From JAXMHB01 sp046346965 (GTDB taxonomy: Bacteria > Pseudomonadota > Gammaproteobacteria > Xanthomonadales > SZUA-5): a stretch of 64,000 bases of DNA. The notes below the pieces were generated by a model. The model ran no database searches and was not told where the DNA came from. It saw only the letters and a program-made list of their open reading frames with translations. Positions 8,343 to 17,331 of the stretch are shown here, piece by piece. Where the stretch lies: positions 1 through 64,000 of the forward strand of contig JAXMHB010000013.1 in NCBI GenBank assembly GCA_046346965.1. The letters are read 5' to 3'. Within the stretch, counting starts at the first letter, position 1. Every line of letters starts with the position of its first letter. The position numbers were made by a program, and so were the translations under genes.

Positions 8343-9203
8343 ATGCGCCGCACGCGCACTACCCGCGCAGGCCCGGACGCAGCGGCGCGACCGCTGCTGC
8401 TGTCGACCCGCGCGCCGCGCGAGACGCGCGCGCTGAGCGCGTTGCTGGCGCCGGTGGCTGATTGTCTGGCGATGCCCCTGCAGGCGACGAAGTTGGCGCC
8501 GCGCTCGGCGCTTGCGCAGGCGGCGGGCTGGGCCAGTCAGGCCGAAGTGCATGTCTATGTCAGCCGCAGCGCCGTCGCTGGCGCGCAGCGCCTCGGCGTC
8601 GAACGCCGCGGTCTGCAGGTGGCGGTGGGCCGCGCCACCGCGCTGGCGCTGGCCGCGGGCGGCCCGCTGCCGCTGCACGCGGGCGCCGGGCAGGAGGACA
8701 GCGAGGGCATCCTGGCACTGCCGGCACTGCAGCAGATGGCCGGGCTGCGGGTAGCGATCTACGCGGCGCCGGGCGGGCGTACGCGCATCGCCGAGGAACT
8801 CGGCGCACGCGGCGCCATGGTGCGCACGCTGATGGTCTATCGCCGCTATCCGCTGCGCGCCCGACCAGCGGCACTGCGCCAACTGCAGGCGGCCAGCGCG
8901 CGGGCGGTGCTGTCGGCGACCAGCGTCAGCCTGCTGCAGGGCCTGGATCGCACGCTGCTGCGGCACCGGCTGCAGGTGCTGCGCCAGCGACCCCTGATCG
9001 TGGCCAGCGCACGCATCGCCGCCGCCGCGCGCGCGCTCGGCTGGTCCGAGGTATGCGTAGCCGACGGCGCCTCCGCCAGCGCCTACGCTCTTGCGCTACG
9101 GGCGCTGCTCGCCGACCGCAGCGGCGGCGCGCCCTCGGCAGCCGAGTCGACGCCGTGCGCACTCGGTAACGATCCGCTACCATCGCCGCGAACGAATACT
9201 TAA
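8343..9203 (+). CDS. hemD: uroporphyrinogen-III synthase
   Basis: Cyclises hydroxymethylbilane to uroporphyrinogen III with inversion of ring D, the branch point to heme, siroheme and cobalamin. HemD proteins are weakly conserved; the call rests on the two-lobe pattern (STRAPRETRALSALL near the N-terminus, VYVSRSAVAGAQRL, then IYAAPGGRTRIAEELGARGA and VYRRYPLR, then VLSATSVSLLQGL) and on the following hemX and hemY. The 286-residue protein has a short arginine-rich N-terminal extension. A strong ribosome site precedes the ATG. hemC is not in the window. Confidence 0.88.
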   Translation: MRRTRTTRAGPDAAARPLLLSTRAPRETRALSALLAPVADCLAMPLQATKLAPRSALAQAAGWASQAEVHVYVSRSAVAGAQRLGVERRGLQVAVGRATALALAAGGPLPLHAGAGQEDSEGILALPALQQMAGLRVAIYAAPGGRTRIAEELGARGAMVRTLMVYRRYPLRARPAALRQLQAASARAVLSATSVSLLQGLDRTLLRHRLQVLRQRPLIVASARIAAAARALGWSEVCVADGASASAYALALRALLADRSGGAPSAAESTPCALGNDPLPSPRTNT

Positions 9204-9224
9204 CAAGCGCACGGCGCCCCACCC

Positions 9225-10442
9225 ATGAGCGAGACCGAAGTCCCTGTCGCAGCGCCTGCACCGCGACGCATCCTGCCCAAAGCCGCACTGGCGCTGACGC
9301 TGGTGGCGGCCTGCGCAGCGGCGGGCTGGTGGTGGCTGACGCGCGCGCCGGACGCCGTGCTGGCGCCAGCACCGCCCAGCGCAAGCGTTGCGCCGGCTGC
9401 CGAGACCGAGCTCGATGCCCTGCGCAGTCGGCTGGACGATGCCGCCCAGGTCAACCGCGCCCTGCGCGAACAAGTGCTGGGGCTGACCCAGCGCGTCGGT
9501 CTGGTGGAAGACGGCCTGTCCGGCATGGAGCGCGGCGCCGCACCCGGCGTCGATGCGCTGCGCCTGGCACAGGCGGACTTCCTGCTGCAACTGGGCGAGG
9601 AGCGCCTGCGTCTGCTGCAGGACGTGGCCGGCGCGCGCGTGGCCTATGCCCTCGCCGATGCGCAACTGGTGGAGGTCAGCGATCCGCGCGCGACCACGGT
9701 GCGACAAACGCTGGCGCTGGAGCGCGATGCGCTGGCGGCGGTGGCCAGCGCCGATCTACCGGTGATTCTGGGGCGCCTGGACGGGCTCGCCGATGGCGTC
9801 GCGCACTGGCCGCTGCCCGGCATCGCCGGACCGGCGGCCCGCTCCAGCGCGCCCGATATCGCCTGGAGCGCGCGGCTGCTGAACACGCTGGACCGTTACT
9901 TCCGCGTGCGCCGAGTCGATCCGCAGGAGCGCAGCGAGGGCGGTCCGCTGCTGCGCGAGCGCCTTGCGCTGGACCTGAGCCGCACGCGAATGTTGCTGCT
10001 GCGCGGCGAACCCGAGTTGGCCCTCGGCACGCTGCAATCGGTGCGCAACACGGTGGCCACACGCTTCGATGGCAGCGACAGCGCCGTCGCACAGGCCTTG
10101 GGCGTGCTCGATGAGCTGATCCGGGCGCCGCTGGTGCCGAAACTCCCGGGCCTGGGCGAGGCGCGGCGCGAGTTGGCGCGCCTGCGCGGGGTCCCGGAAA
10201 CCCGGCTGGCGCCTGATCCGGCACCGCTGCCGGCGGCGCCGGCGACACCAGACGCGGCCAGCGCAACGCCCGATGCCGCCGATGCAATGCCGGATGCCGC
10301 CAGCGCACCAGCGCCTAGCGCGGACGCGCCGGTTGCCGCGCCACCAGAGACGACCGCCCCGGTCGAGGCCGTGCCAGAGCCTGCGCCCGAGGCGGCGCCG
10401 GCCGAGGACGCCGATAGCGCCGCACCCGCGGGTGGGAACTGA
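9225..10442 (+). CDS. hemX: HemX-like membrane protein of the heme operon
   Basis: Inner-membrane protein with one N-terminal helix (residues 19-40, AALALTLVAACAAAGWWWL) and a large periplasmic part. The coiled-coil stretch ETELDALRSRLDDAAQVN follows at about 60-80, then the HemX core (LRLAQADFLLQLGEERLRL). The C-terminal 90 residues are an Ala/Pro/Asp-rich low-complexity tail. HemX is encoded between hemD and hemY in many gammaproteobacteria; its biochemical role is not settled, although databases label it a uroporphyrinogen methyltransferase. There is no methyltransferase motif here. Confidence 0.88.
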   Translation: MSETEVPVAAPAPRRILPKAALALTLVAACAAAGWWWLTRAPDAVLAPAPPSASVAPAAETELDALRSRLDDAAQVNRALREQVLGLTQRVGLVEDGLSGMERGAAPGVDALRLAQADFLLQLGEERLRLLQDVAGARVAYALADAQLVEVSDPRATTVRQTLALERDALAAVASADLPVILGRLDGLADGVAHWPLPGIAGPAARSSAPDIAWSARLLNTLDRYFRVRRVDPQERSEGGPLLRERLALDLSRTRMLLLRGEPELALGTLQSVRNTVATRFDGSDSAVAQALGVLDELIRAPLVPKLPGLGEARRELARLRGVPETRLAPDPAPLPAAPATPDAASATPDAADAMPDAASAPAPSADAPVAAPPETTAPVEAVPEPAPEAAPAEDADSAAPAGGN

Positions 10443-10445
10443 GCG

Positions 10446-11639
10446 ATGCGCTTCATCCTCCGCTATGGCTGGTATCTGCTGCTGGCGCTGTTGGCGGCGC
10501 TGGTCGGCTTCTATCTGCGCCGCGACGCTGGCTTGGTCTACGTGCGCTTCCAGGGCTGGGAAGTCGAGACCAGCGTGGTGTTTCTCGGCGCCGCGCTGGC
10601 GGTGCTGGCGCTCACCGGCTACGGGCTCTATGTGGCGCTGGTGCGCTGGCCGCGCCATTACGGCTGGCGTCGGCGCGGTCGCGCCACCGCGCGGCTGGAC
10701 GAGGGTCTGGTGCTGGCGATGGAAGGCAAGCTGCACTCGGCCCAGCGCGCGCTGCTCGCGGCGAGCACCGAGCCGGCGCAGCGACTGTCCGCCCTGTTGA
10801 GCGCCGCCGCCGTCGCCCATCGCCGCGGCGAGGCCGGTCTGGTCGATGAAATCCTGCGCAATGCCGTCGAACTCGACCGCGGCCAGCAGATCGGACCGCT
10901 GCTGGTCGATGCCTGGCGCGCCGAACGCGGCGATGAAGCCGCCTTCGCGGCGATCACCGAGCGGGCCAACGATCCGACGGCACCGCCGCTGGTGCTGCGC
11001 ACGCTGATCGAGGGCCTGCTGAGCCGCGGACGCGCCGGCGAAGCGCTGGCCGCATTGACCCGACTCGGCGAGGCTCGCCAGATCGGCGACCGCGAGTACG
11101 CCGCGCTGGAGCTGCGCGTGCTGGCCGGGGCGCTGGAGCAGGCGCCTGATCTGGCCACGTTGGACGGCCTGTGGAAGCGTTTTGGCAAGCAGGAACGCCG
11201 CGATCTGCTGGTGCTGCAGGCGCTGATCCGCGCGGAAACGCGGCTCGGCAGCCGCGGTCTGGCGGCAGACGCGCTGGAAGCGGCGCTGACGCGCGAATGG
11301 TCCGAAACCCTGGCTGATCTGTACGCGCAGGCGCCGGTCGAGTCGGCCAGCGGACGCCTGAGGCGCGCCGAGCAACTGCTGTCGCGGCATCCGCAAAGCG
11401 CCGGATTGCTGCTGGCGCTGGCGCGCTACTGCCGGCTCGAACAGCTCTACGGCAAGGCGCAGGAGTACGGGCGCATGGCGCTGGCCCTGCGGGCCGATGC
11501 CGAAGCGCTGGCCGAGGCCGCGCGGCTGGCCGAGAGCCTGGGTGATCGCGAGCGCGCGCGGCTGGCCTGGCGTCTCACCGCCGACGCCGCGCTGGGCCGC
11601 CCGGCAAGCGCCGACGAACTGAACACGCTGTTGCGCTGA
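10446..11639 (+). CDS. hemY: HemY protein (TPR-containing membrane protein)
   Basis: Inner-membrane protein with two N-terminal helices (ILRYGWYLLLALLAALVGFY and VVFLGAALAVLALTGYGLYV) followed by a TPR-rich cytoplasmic part. The hallmark PRHYGWRRRGRATARLDEGL precedes the repeats. Proteobacterial HemY is unrelated to Bacillus HemY (protoporphyrinogen oxidase); it is part of the heme operon with a still poorly defined role. It begins four bases after the hemX stop, so hemD-hemX-hemY form one operon. The length of 397 residues is normal. Confidence 0.92.
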   Translation: MRFILRYGWYLLLALLAALVGFYLRRDAGLVYVRFQGWEVETSVVFLGAALAVLALTGYGLYVALVRWPRHYGWRRRGRATARLDEGLVLAMEGKLHSAQRALLAASTEPAQRLSALLSAAAVAHRRGEAGLVDEILRNAVELDRGQQIGPLLVDAWRAERGDEAAFAAITERANDPTAPPLVLRTLIEGLLSRGRAGEALAALTRLGEARQIGDREYAALELRVLAGALEQAPDLATLDGLWKRFGKQERRDLLVLQALIRAETRLGSRGLAADALEAALTREWSETLADLYAQAPVESASGRLRRAEQLLSRHPQSAGLLLALARYCRLEQLYGKAQEYGRMALALRADAEALAEAARLAESLGDRERARLAWRLTADAALGRPASADELNTLLR

Positions 11640-11646
11640 GCGGCCC

Positions 11647-12813
11647 GTGCGCCCACCCGAGCTGCCCCTGCCGGACGCCGACGCCAGCGCCAGCACGCAG
11701 GCACTGTGCGAGCTGATTGCGGCGGAGATAGGCGCGCACGGGCCGATGCCCTTCCGTCGCTACATGGAACTGGCGCTGTATGCGCCGGGCCTCGGTTACT
11801 ACGCGGCCGGCGCGCGCAAATTCGGCGCCGCCGGCGACTTCATCACGGCACCGGAACTGGGCAGCCTGCTGGCTGAGGCCTGGGCCGAGGCGCTGCTGCC
11901 GGTGCTGCAAGCATTGGCAGCGCCCGAGATCCTCGAACTCGGCGCCGGCAGCGGCGCGCTGGCGGCCGATCTGCTGGCCGCACTGGCGCGACGCGGGGTC
12001 GAACTGCAGCGCTACGCCATCCTCGACCGCAGCGCCGATCTGCGCGCGCGCCAGGCCGAACGGCTGGCGACCTCGCCTTGGCGCGAGCGCGTGGTCTGGC
12101 TGGATGCGCCGCCGACGCAGGCCTTCGATGGCGCCATCATCGGCAATGAAGTGGTCGATGCGCTGGCGTGCACGCGCTTCGCGATCACCGCTGACGGCCC
12201 ACGGGAAATGGCGGTCGATGTCCGCGACGGACGCTTCGTCGACGCCACCTTGCCGGCCAACGACAGGCTCCGCGCGGCCATCGCCCATCTGCAGGCCAGC
12301 GGCGTCGAGCTGGCACCCGGCTACTGCAGCGAGGTGTTGCCCGAGTTGCCGGCCTGGCTGCAGGCGGTCAGCGCCAGCCTGCGCGAGGGCGTCGTGCTGC
12401 TGGCCGACTATGGCTACGGCCGGCCCGAGTACTACCACCCGGATCGCCGTCAGGGCACGTTGATCTGCCACTACCGCCACCGCGCCCACGCCGATCCCTA
12501 CCACTGGCCCGGGCTGACTGACATCAGCGCCTTCGTCGACTACACGGCGCTGGCGGAGGCCGGCGCGGCGAGCGCACTCGATCTGCTCAGCTATCACAGC
12601 CAGGCCGGCTTTCTGCTCGAACTCGGCCTCGACCGGCTGGTCGCGGATCTCGCCGCGCTGCCCGATCGCGCGCGGCTGGCGCTGACGCAGCAGATCAAGC
12701 GGCTGATGCTGCCGGGCGATATGGGCGAACGCTTCAAGATCATGGCGCTGGGTCGCGGCCCGGCCGCCGAGCGCTGGCCTCTGCAAGGCGCCGGCCAGCG
12801 CGGATTGCTCTGA
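11647..12813 (+). CDS. MidA/NDUFAF7-family SAM-dependent methyltransferase
   Basis: The 388-residue protein belongs to the DUF185/MidA family, whose mitochondrial member NDUFAF7 methylates an arginine of a respiratory complex I subunit. Visible features are PMPFRRYMELALYAPGLGYY, the SAM-binding loop ILELGAGSGALAADLLAAL near 98-116, and the GNEVVDAL motif near 162. The start is a GTG seven bases after hemY, which implies coupling to the heme operon. The bacterial substrate is not known. Two strong hairpins follow the stop. Confidence 0.87.
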   Translation: MRPPELPLPDADASASTQALCELIAAEIGAHGPMPFRRYMELALYAPGLGYYAAGARKFGAAGDFITAPELGSLLAEAWAEALLPVLQALAAPEILELGAGSGALAADLLAALARRGVELQRYAILDRSADLRARQAERLATSPWRERVVWLDAPPTQAFDGAIIGNEVVDALACTRFAITADGPREMAVDVRDGRFVDATLPANDRLRAAIAHLQASGVELAPGYCSEVLPELPAWLQAVSASLREGVVLLADYGYGRPEYYHPDRRQGTLICHYRHRAHADPYHWPGLTDISAFVDYTALAEAGAASALDLLSYHSQAGFLLELGLDRLVADLAALPDRARLALTQQIKRLMLPGDMGERFKIMALGRGPAAERWPLQGAGQRGLL

Positions 12814-12815
12814 GG

Positions 12816-12839
12816 AAAGGCGCGGTGTGCCGCGCCTTT
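12816..12839 (+). terminator. terminator hairpin after the hemD-hemX-hemY-midA run
   Basis: Perfect 10-bp stem (AAAGGCGCGG / CCGCGCCTTT) with a TGTG loop, three bases after the methyltransferase stop. The stem ends in a short T run, as expected for a rho-independent terminator in a GC-rich genome. Confidence 0.75.
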
Positions 12840-12859
12840 GGCCGGATATGGCCAAAAAA

Positions 12860-12881
12860 GAGGCGCGGTTGCCCGCGCCTC
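12860..12881 (-). terminator. terminator hairpin after the convergent secreted-protein gene
   Basis: Perfect 9-bp stem (GAGGCGCGG / CCGCGCCTC) with a TTGC loop. On the minus strand it is followed by CTTTTTTGG (complement of 12851-12859), a good U tract, so it terminates the gene ending at 12917. Confidence 0.78.
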
Positions 12882-12916
12882 AAGGGAGTACCGATCGAAC
12901 CCGATCAGTCTTTGGA

Positions 12917-14635
12917 TCAGCGGAAGTCGTAGGTCCAGCCAGCCGCCCAGTTGTCGTCGGCGCTGCTGAAGGCACCGATGTAGTCGGTGGCTTCGAAGTA
13001 CAGGTCCGGCGCGTAGGGCGTGGTCAGATTCAGCGTGGTGCCGGTCGGGAAAGGCGTGCTGCCCGACAGCGGATTGGCACCGACGCGGTTGTTGTTGCCG
13101 GCGCTGTACCACTGACTCACGAGGTAGGGCTCGGCGCTGCTGTCCTCGAAGTTGGTGGTGTTGCTGAGATACATGTCACGCATGGTCAGTTCGGTGCCCA
13201 GCGCCTGCGGCGTGCCGGCCACGGTGAAGGTTGCGTTGTCGTTGAAGTTCAGACCTTCGGCGGCGAAGCCGACCACCAGCCCCTTGAAGTAGGTCGCGCC
13301 CGAGCCGCGGCGCAGACGAATGCCTTCATTGCCACCGGCGCCGCCGATCAGCGTGAAGTTGGAGATCGCCGGACGCGTGCGCGGCAGCAGATCAAAGGAG
13401 TTCGGGTGGTTATCGGACTCGATGCCGTTGGAATCGGTGCCGATGACGCCGATCGAGGGCACCTGGCGCACATAGGCGTACTGGATGCGGCCCTGGTAGC
13501 CGAGGTCGAAGTCGAGCGAGTCGTCTTCCACGCCCAGCATCACCAGATTCTTCAGGTTGACGGTGCCACCGAAGAACTCGATGCCGTCATCCTTGCCGCC
13601 GTAGATCTGCACATTGCTGACGATGGTGCCAGAGCCCACGCCGAGCATGGTGATCGAGTTCAGTTCCTCGTTCGGGCGCACTTCCTGGCCGGCGTAGCGC
13701 ACCTGCACATACTCCAGGATGCCGCTCGACTCGGTGTTGGCGCTGCCGCCGAACTGCTGGCTGGCCACCGCCTCGAAGGTGCACGGGGTGCCGTCCTGCG
13801 AAGCATTGCACTGGGCGTTACCGGCGATCACGAGGCCAGCCCAGGAACCGTTGGTCGGGGTCGGGCCTGTGAACACCACCGGCGCAAAGGACTGACCCTG
13901 CGCATAGATCTTGGAGCCCGGCTGCACCGCCAGATAGCTCAGCGTGGTGCCGCTGCCGCTGATCAAGGTGCCCGGCTCGATGAACAAGCGACCCGGTCCG
14001 GTGTTGCGGCCCTGACCGACGCGCGTCGGCCCGTCGATCAGATAGGTGGCGGCATTGCTCAAGCGCACATCGCCGGTCACCGGCGAGTTGATCTTGCAGG
14101 TGCGCGCGGCGCCGGCGACAGCGGTGGTGCCGGTCGGGCAGGCGGTGAAGGGCTGGCGGTACACGCAGGTGTTCGGCACCGCCGCCGGGCGATCAAAGGT
14201 GTAGCTGGTGGCCGGCAGCGTGGTGCCGGCGGCCGGTGTGAAGTTGATGCGCAAATCCGAGCAGGAGTTGAAGCTAACCGAGGCCGTGCCCAGCGCCGCA
14301 TTGCTGGGGGCGGTGAACGGGCTGCCGAAGGTGCCGCCGTTGAAGCGCAGCACCGGCATGTTGGTCCAGCTGAATTCACCCTCGTTGACCACGGTCTGCG
14401 TGGTCAGCCACAGCGGATTGCCCTGGGCGTCGTAGGTGAAGATGGCGATGAACAGCGTGCCCGCGCCCGGACCGGAGGGGATGTAGTCGACCAGCGCGCC
14501 GCGACCGGCCTCGGCAGCGTTGTACCAGGCACCTTCGAGGGCGTCGTTGACGATCAGGGCGGCGTGCGCGTGCGCACCCAGGGCCAGCGCCAGGGCGCCG
14601 GACAAAAGATGGCCGGAAAGGCGGGATGCAGACAT
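12917..14635 (-). CDS. secreted beta-helix-like protein of unknown function
   Basis: Large secreted protein (572 residues) with a clear signal peptide (residues 1-26, HLLSGALALALGAHAHA). An N-terminal domain starts EGAWYNAAEAGRG, a pattern common in secreted Xanthomonadales proteins. From about residue 180 the sequence repeats short strand-turn units with many Gly, Asn and Asp, such as GTLISGSGTTLSYLAVQPG, ILEYVQVRYAG and SNVQIYGGKDDGIEFFGG, fitting a right-handed beta helix. There are no catalytic motifs I can name. Possibly an adhesin or surface polysaccharide-binding protein. The start at 14635 was chosen because it yields the signal peptide. Confidence 0.85.
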   Translation of the reverse strand: MSASRLSGHLLSGALALALGAHAHAALIVNDALEGAWYNAAEAGRGALVDYIPSGPGAGTLFIAIFTYDAQGNPLWLTTQTVVNEGEFSWTNMPVLRFNGGTFGSPFTAPSNAALGTASVSFNSCSDLRINFTPAAGTTLPATSYTFDRPAAVPNTCVYRQPFTACPTGTTAVAGAARTCKINSPVTGDVRLSNAATYLIDGPTRVGQGRNTGPGRLFIEPGTLISGSGTTLSYLAVQPGSKIYAQGQSFAPVVFTGPTPTNGSWAGLVIAGNAQCNASQDGTPCTFEAVASQQFGGSANTESSGILEYVQVRYAGQEVRPNEELNSITMLGVGSGTIVSNVQIYGGKDDGIEFFGGTVNLKNLVMLGVEDDSLDFDLGYQGRIQYAYVRQVPSIGVIGTDSNGIESDNHPNSFDLLPRTRPAISNFTLIGGAGGNEGIRLRRGSGATYFKGLVVGFAAEGLNFNDNATFTVAGTPQALGTELTMRDMYLSNTTNFEDSSAEPYLVSQWYSAGNNNRVGANPLSGSTPFPTGTTLNLTTPYAPDLYFEATDYIGAFSSADDNWAAGWTYDFR

Positions 14636-14738
14636 GGAAACCTCGCGAGGTGACGGAACGGGCGCACCGATGGGTGCGTGCGTCGGCATGCTGCGAGGGG
14701 GAAATGACAGCGCGGTGACCATGACACTGCGCTTTTTT

Positions 14739-14766
14739 GAAGGCCCGCGCGAGCGCGCGGGCCTTC
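14739..14766. terminator. 12-bp hairpin downstream of the M3 peptidase gene
   Basis: Perfect inverted repeat (GAAGGCCCGCGC / GCGCGGGCCTTC, loop GAGC) thirteen bases past the peptidase stop on the minus strand. The following minus-strand bases are A-rich rather than U-rich, so it may protect the 3' end or act with other factors. Confidence 0.5.
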
Positions 14767-14778
14767 CTCAACGATGGC

Positions 14779-16953
14779 TCAGCCCTGCTTGTCGAGGCCG
14801 CGACGCTTCAGCAGCGGCGCGATCGCCGGCTCGCGACCGGCAAAATCGACGAACTGCTGCATCTGCGGCTTGGTGTCGCCACGCGAGAGCACCAGATCGC
14901 GGAAGCGGGCGCCGTTCTCGGCAGTCAGACCGCCGTGCTCCTCGAACCAGGCATTGGCGTCGGCATCCAGCACTTCGGCCCACAGATAGCTGTAGTAGCC
15001 GGCCCCGTAACCGCCCGGCCAGATGTGCGCGAAGTAGGTGCTGCGATAGCGCGGCGGCACCGGCGCGTAATCGATGCCGTACTTGGCCAGCGTCGCTTTT
15101 TCGAAGTCCTGCGCGTTGGCGATGACCGCATCCTTGCCCTGCAGATGCCATTCCAGATCGAGCAACGAGGCGCCGAGGTACTCGACGGTGGCATAGCCCT
15201 GGTTGAACTGGCTGGCCTTCTGGATCTTGGCGATCAGCTCCTCCGGAATCGGCGCGCCGGTGTCGTGGTGCTTGGCGTAGTTGCGCAGCACGATCGGATT
15301 GAGCGTCCAGTTCTCGTTGAACTGCGAGGGGAACTCGACGAAATCGCGCGGCGTGTTGGTGCCGGACAGCAGCGGATAGCGCACATTCGACAGCAGGCCG
15401 TGCAGCGCGTGGCCAAACTCGTGGAACATGGTGTTGGTGTCATCGAAGCTGAGCAGCGTGGGCTGGCCCTCGGGCGGCTTCGGCACGTTCAACACGTTGA
15501 CGACCACCGGCTTGGTGCCGAGCAGCCCGCTCTGATCGACGAAGCTGTCCATCCAGGCGCCACCGCGCTTGCTGGCGCGGGCGTAGTAGTCCGCATAGAA
15601 CAGGCCGATGGTGGAGCCGTCGGCGGCGTAGATCTCGAACACGCGCACGTCCGGATGGTAAACCGGCAGATCCTTGCGCTCCTTCGCCGTGATCCCGTAC
15701 AGCTGGTTGGCGGCGAAAAACACGCCGTCTTTCAGCACCCGATCGAGCTCGAAGTAGGGACGCACGGCGGCGTCGTCGAGGTCGTACTCGGCCTTGCGCA
15801 CCTTCTCCGAGTAGTACGCCCAATCCCAAGGTTCGAGCTTGAAGCCGCCCTGCTCGGAATCGATCATCGCCTGCAGTTTGAGCGCTTCTGCTTCGGCATT
15901 GGCGCGCGCCGCCGGTACCAGTCCGGTCAGCATGTCGAGCGCACGCTGCGGCGTGCCGGCCATCTGCGCGTCCAGCGTGTAGGCGGCATGGTTGTCGAAG
16001 CCGAACAGCGCCGCGCGCTCGGCGCGCAGCTTGGCGATCTCGACGATCAGGGTGTTGTTGTCATTGGCATTGCCGCGATTGCCGCGTTCCAGCGAGGCCT
16101 TGAACAGACGTTCGCGCACGCTGCGGTTCTGCAGGCTGGACAGCGCCGGCTGCCCGGTCGGCAACTGCAGCGCGATCACCCACTTGCCGTCCAGACCGCG
16201 CTCTTTGGCAGTCTGCGCGGCCGAGGCGATATCGCCCGGCGACAGTCCGGCGAGCTCGGCCTCGCTGTCTACCACCAGCGCGGCGTCGTTGGTGTCCTTC
16301 AGCAACTGCTCCTGGAAACGCGTTTGCAGCGAGGACAGCTGCTCATTGAGCTGACGCAGTCGCGTCTTCTGCTCCTCACCCAGCAACGCGCCGCCGCGGA
16401 CGAAGTTCTGGTAGTAGCGCTCGACCAGTCGCAGCGTCTCGGCATCCAGACCCAGCGTCTCGCGGGCGTCGTAGATCGTCTTGACGCGCGCAAACAGCTT
16501 GGCGTCGAGGAAGATGGCGTCCTGATGCTGCGCCAGCTTCGGCGCGATCTCCGCCTGTACCTTTTGGATGGTCTCGTTGGTGGTCGATTCGGTCAGGTTG
16601 AAGAACACCTTGCTGACCCGGAACAACAGCGCGCCGGAACGCTCCATCGCCTCGATCGTATTCGCCACCGTCGGCGGCTCTGCCTGCGCCGCAATCGCGT
16701 CGATCTCGGCGCGATGCTGCTTCATGCCTTCCTCGAAGGCCGGCAGGTAGTGCTCGTCCTTGATGCGATCAAACGGCGGCGCCTGGAAGTCCAGCGTGCT
16801 CGGTGCAAAGAAGGGATTGGCGGCGCTCTGATCGGCCGGCGCTGCAGCGGTGCTCGCGGTTTCTTGGGGGGCCATGGTCTGGGGCGTGGTAGCGGGGTCG
16901 GAACAAGCGGCCAGCGCCGCCAGGATCAGCGTGGCCAACAGGGTCTTGCGCAT
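14779..16953 (-). CDS. M3-family zinc metallopeptidase lipoprotein (Dcp/oligopeptidase A type)
   Basis: Envelope oligopeptidase of 724 residues. The zinc motif HEFGHALHG begins at H511, with the downstream EFPSQFNENW glutamate, as in thimet-type M3 peptidases. The N-terminus RKTLLATLILAALAACSDP carries a lipobox (LAAC), so the protein should be a membrane-anchored lipoprotein in the periplasm or outer membrane. The reading frame is open further upstream through octamer repeats, but ATG 16953 gives the signal sequence and is the sound start. It most resembles peptidyl-dipeptidase Dcp. Confidence 0.93.
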   Translation of the reverse strand: MRKTLLATLILAALAACSDPATTPQTMAPQETASTAAAPADQSAANPFFAPSTLDFQAPPFDRIKDEHYLPAFEEGMKQHRAEIDAIAAQAEPPTVANTIEAMERSGALLFRVSKVFFNLTESTTNETIQKVQAEIAPKLAQHQDAIFLDAKLFARVKTIYDARETLGLDAETLRLVERYYQNFVRGGALLGEEQKTRLRQLNEQLSSLQTRFQEQLLKDTNDAALVVDSEAELAGLSPGDIASAAQTAKERGLDGKWVIALQLPTGQPALSSLQNRSVRERLFKASLERGNRGNANDNNTLIVEIAKLRAERAALFGFDNHAAYTLDAQMAGTPQRALDMLTGLVPAARANAEAEALKLQAMIDSEQGGFKLEPWDWAYYSEKVRKAEYDLDDAAVRPYFELDRVLKDGVFFAANQLYGITAKERKDLPVYHPDVRVFEIYAADGSTIGLFYADYYARASKRGGAWMDSFVDQSGLLGTKPVVVNVLNVPKPPEGQPTLLSFDDTNTMFHEFGHALHGLLSNVRYPLLSGTNTPRDFVEFPSQFNENWTLNPIVLRNYAKHHDTGAPIPEELIAKIQKASQFNQGYATVEYLGASLLDLEWHLQGKDAVIANAQDFEKATLAKYGIDYAPVPPRYRSTYFAHIWPGGYGAGYYSYLWAEVLDADANAWFEEHGGLTAENGARFRDLVLSRGDTKPQMQQFVDFAGREPAIAPLLKRRGLDKQG

Positions 16954-17111
16954 CGGGCAACTCGATAAGACAGGCGGGGCCGGCATGCTAACGCCGGAGC
17001 GCAGTCGGTGGAGAGTGCCGATAGGCTGGCACGAGGGGAGAGCTGCGGCGCTTGCGCGGCACCGCCGCGCGCCGCAGCGAGCGCCCGGCGGCTGTGCCGA
17101 CGGGCCGGATC

Positions 17112-17183
17112 GAGGGCACGAGGGCACGAGGGCACGAGGGCACGAGGGCACGAGGGCACGAGGGCACGAGGGCACGAGGGCAC
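17112..17183. repeat. octamer tandem array, nine copies of GAGGGCAC
   Basis: Nine perfect head-to-tail copies of an 8-bp unit, between the M3 peptidase start and the CHAT gene. The same unit occurs three times at 56997-57020. The inverse unit GTGCCCTC appears four times at 17263-17318 with interruptions, so the two sets could pair. There are no spacers, so this is not CRISPR. Confidence 0.95.
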
Positions 17184-17262
17184 GAAAAGGCTCGCAGGCC
17201 GTGAGTTCTTGTCAACGCCCAACCACGCTATTCGCTTGTGGCTCTTTGCTTCAGGTTTTTGC

Positions 17263-17318
17263 GTGCCCTCGTGCCCTCCGCCTTGCTTGCGCGTGCCCTC
17301 GTGCTCTTGCGTGCCCTC
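17263..17318. repeat. degenerate inverted octamers (GTGCCCTC)
   Basis: GTGCCCTC at 17263, 17271, 17293 and 17311, plus a diverged GTGCTCTT at 17301. They are the reverse complement of the array at 17112-17183, 80 bases away, and lie just past the end of the CHAT-protease gene. Confidence 0.8.
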
Positions 17319-17331
17319 GCGCTGTTCCGGG

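Noticed and set aside
9756..11696. Minus-strand open frame of about 646 residues
   Set aside because: It is antisense to hemX and hemY, rich in Arg, Gln and His, and has no family features. Such long antisense frames are expected at high GC.
12827..14653. Plus-strand frame of about 608 residues antisense to the secreted protein
   Set aside because: Codon and residue bias of a shadow frame; the minus-strand gene has a signal peptide and a terminator.
14733..14766. Rho-independent terminator for the secreted protein promoter region on the plus strand
   Set aside because: The T run precedes rather than follows the stem on the plus strand, so it is only listed as a hairpin.
14737..16968. Plus-strand frame of about 743 residues
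   Set aside because: Antisense to the M3 peptidase with intact zinc motif; no start signal or known domain.
16954..17175. N-terminal extension of the M3 peptidase through the octamer array
   Set aside because: The residues SCPRALVP repeats come from the 8-bp array; the lipoprotein signal begins at 16953.
17112..17183. CRISPR array or iteron origin
   Set aside because: Eight-base units without spacers and without rep or dnaA-like genes.
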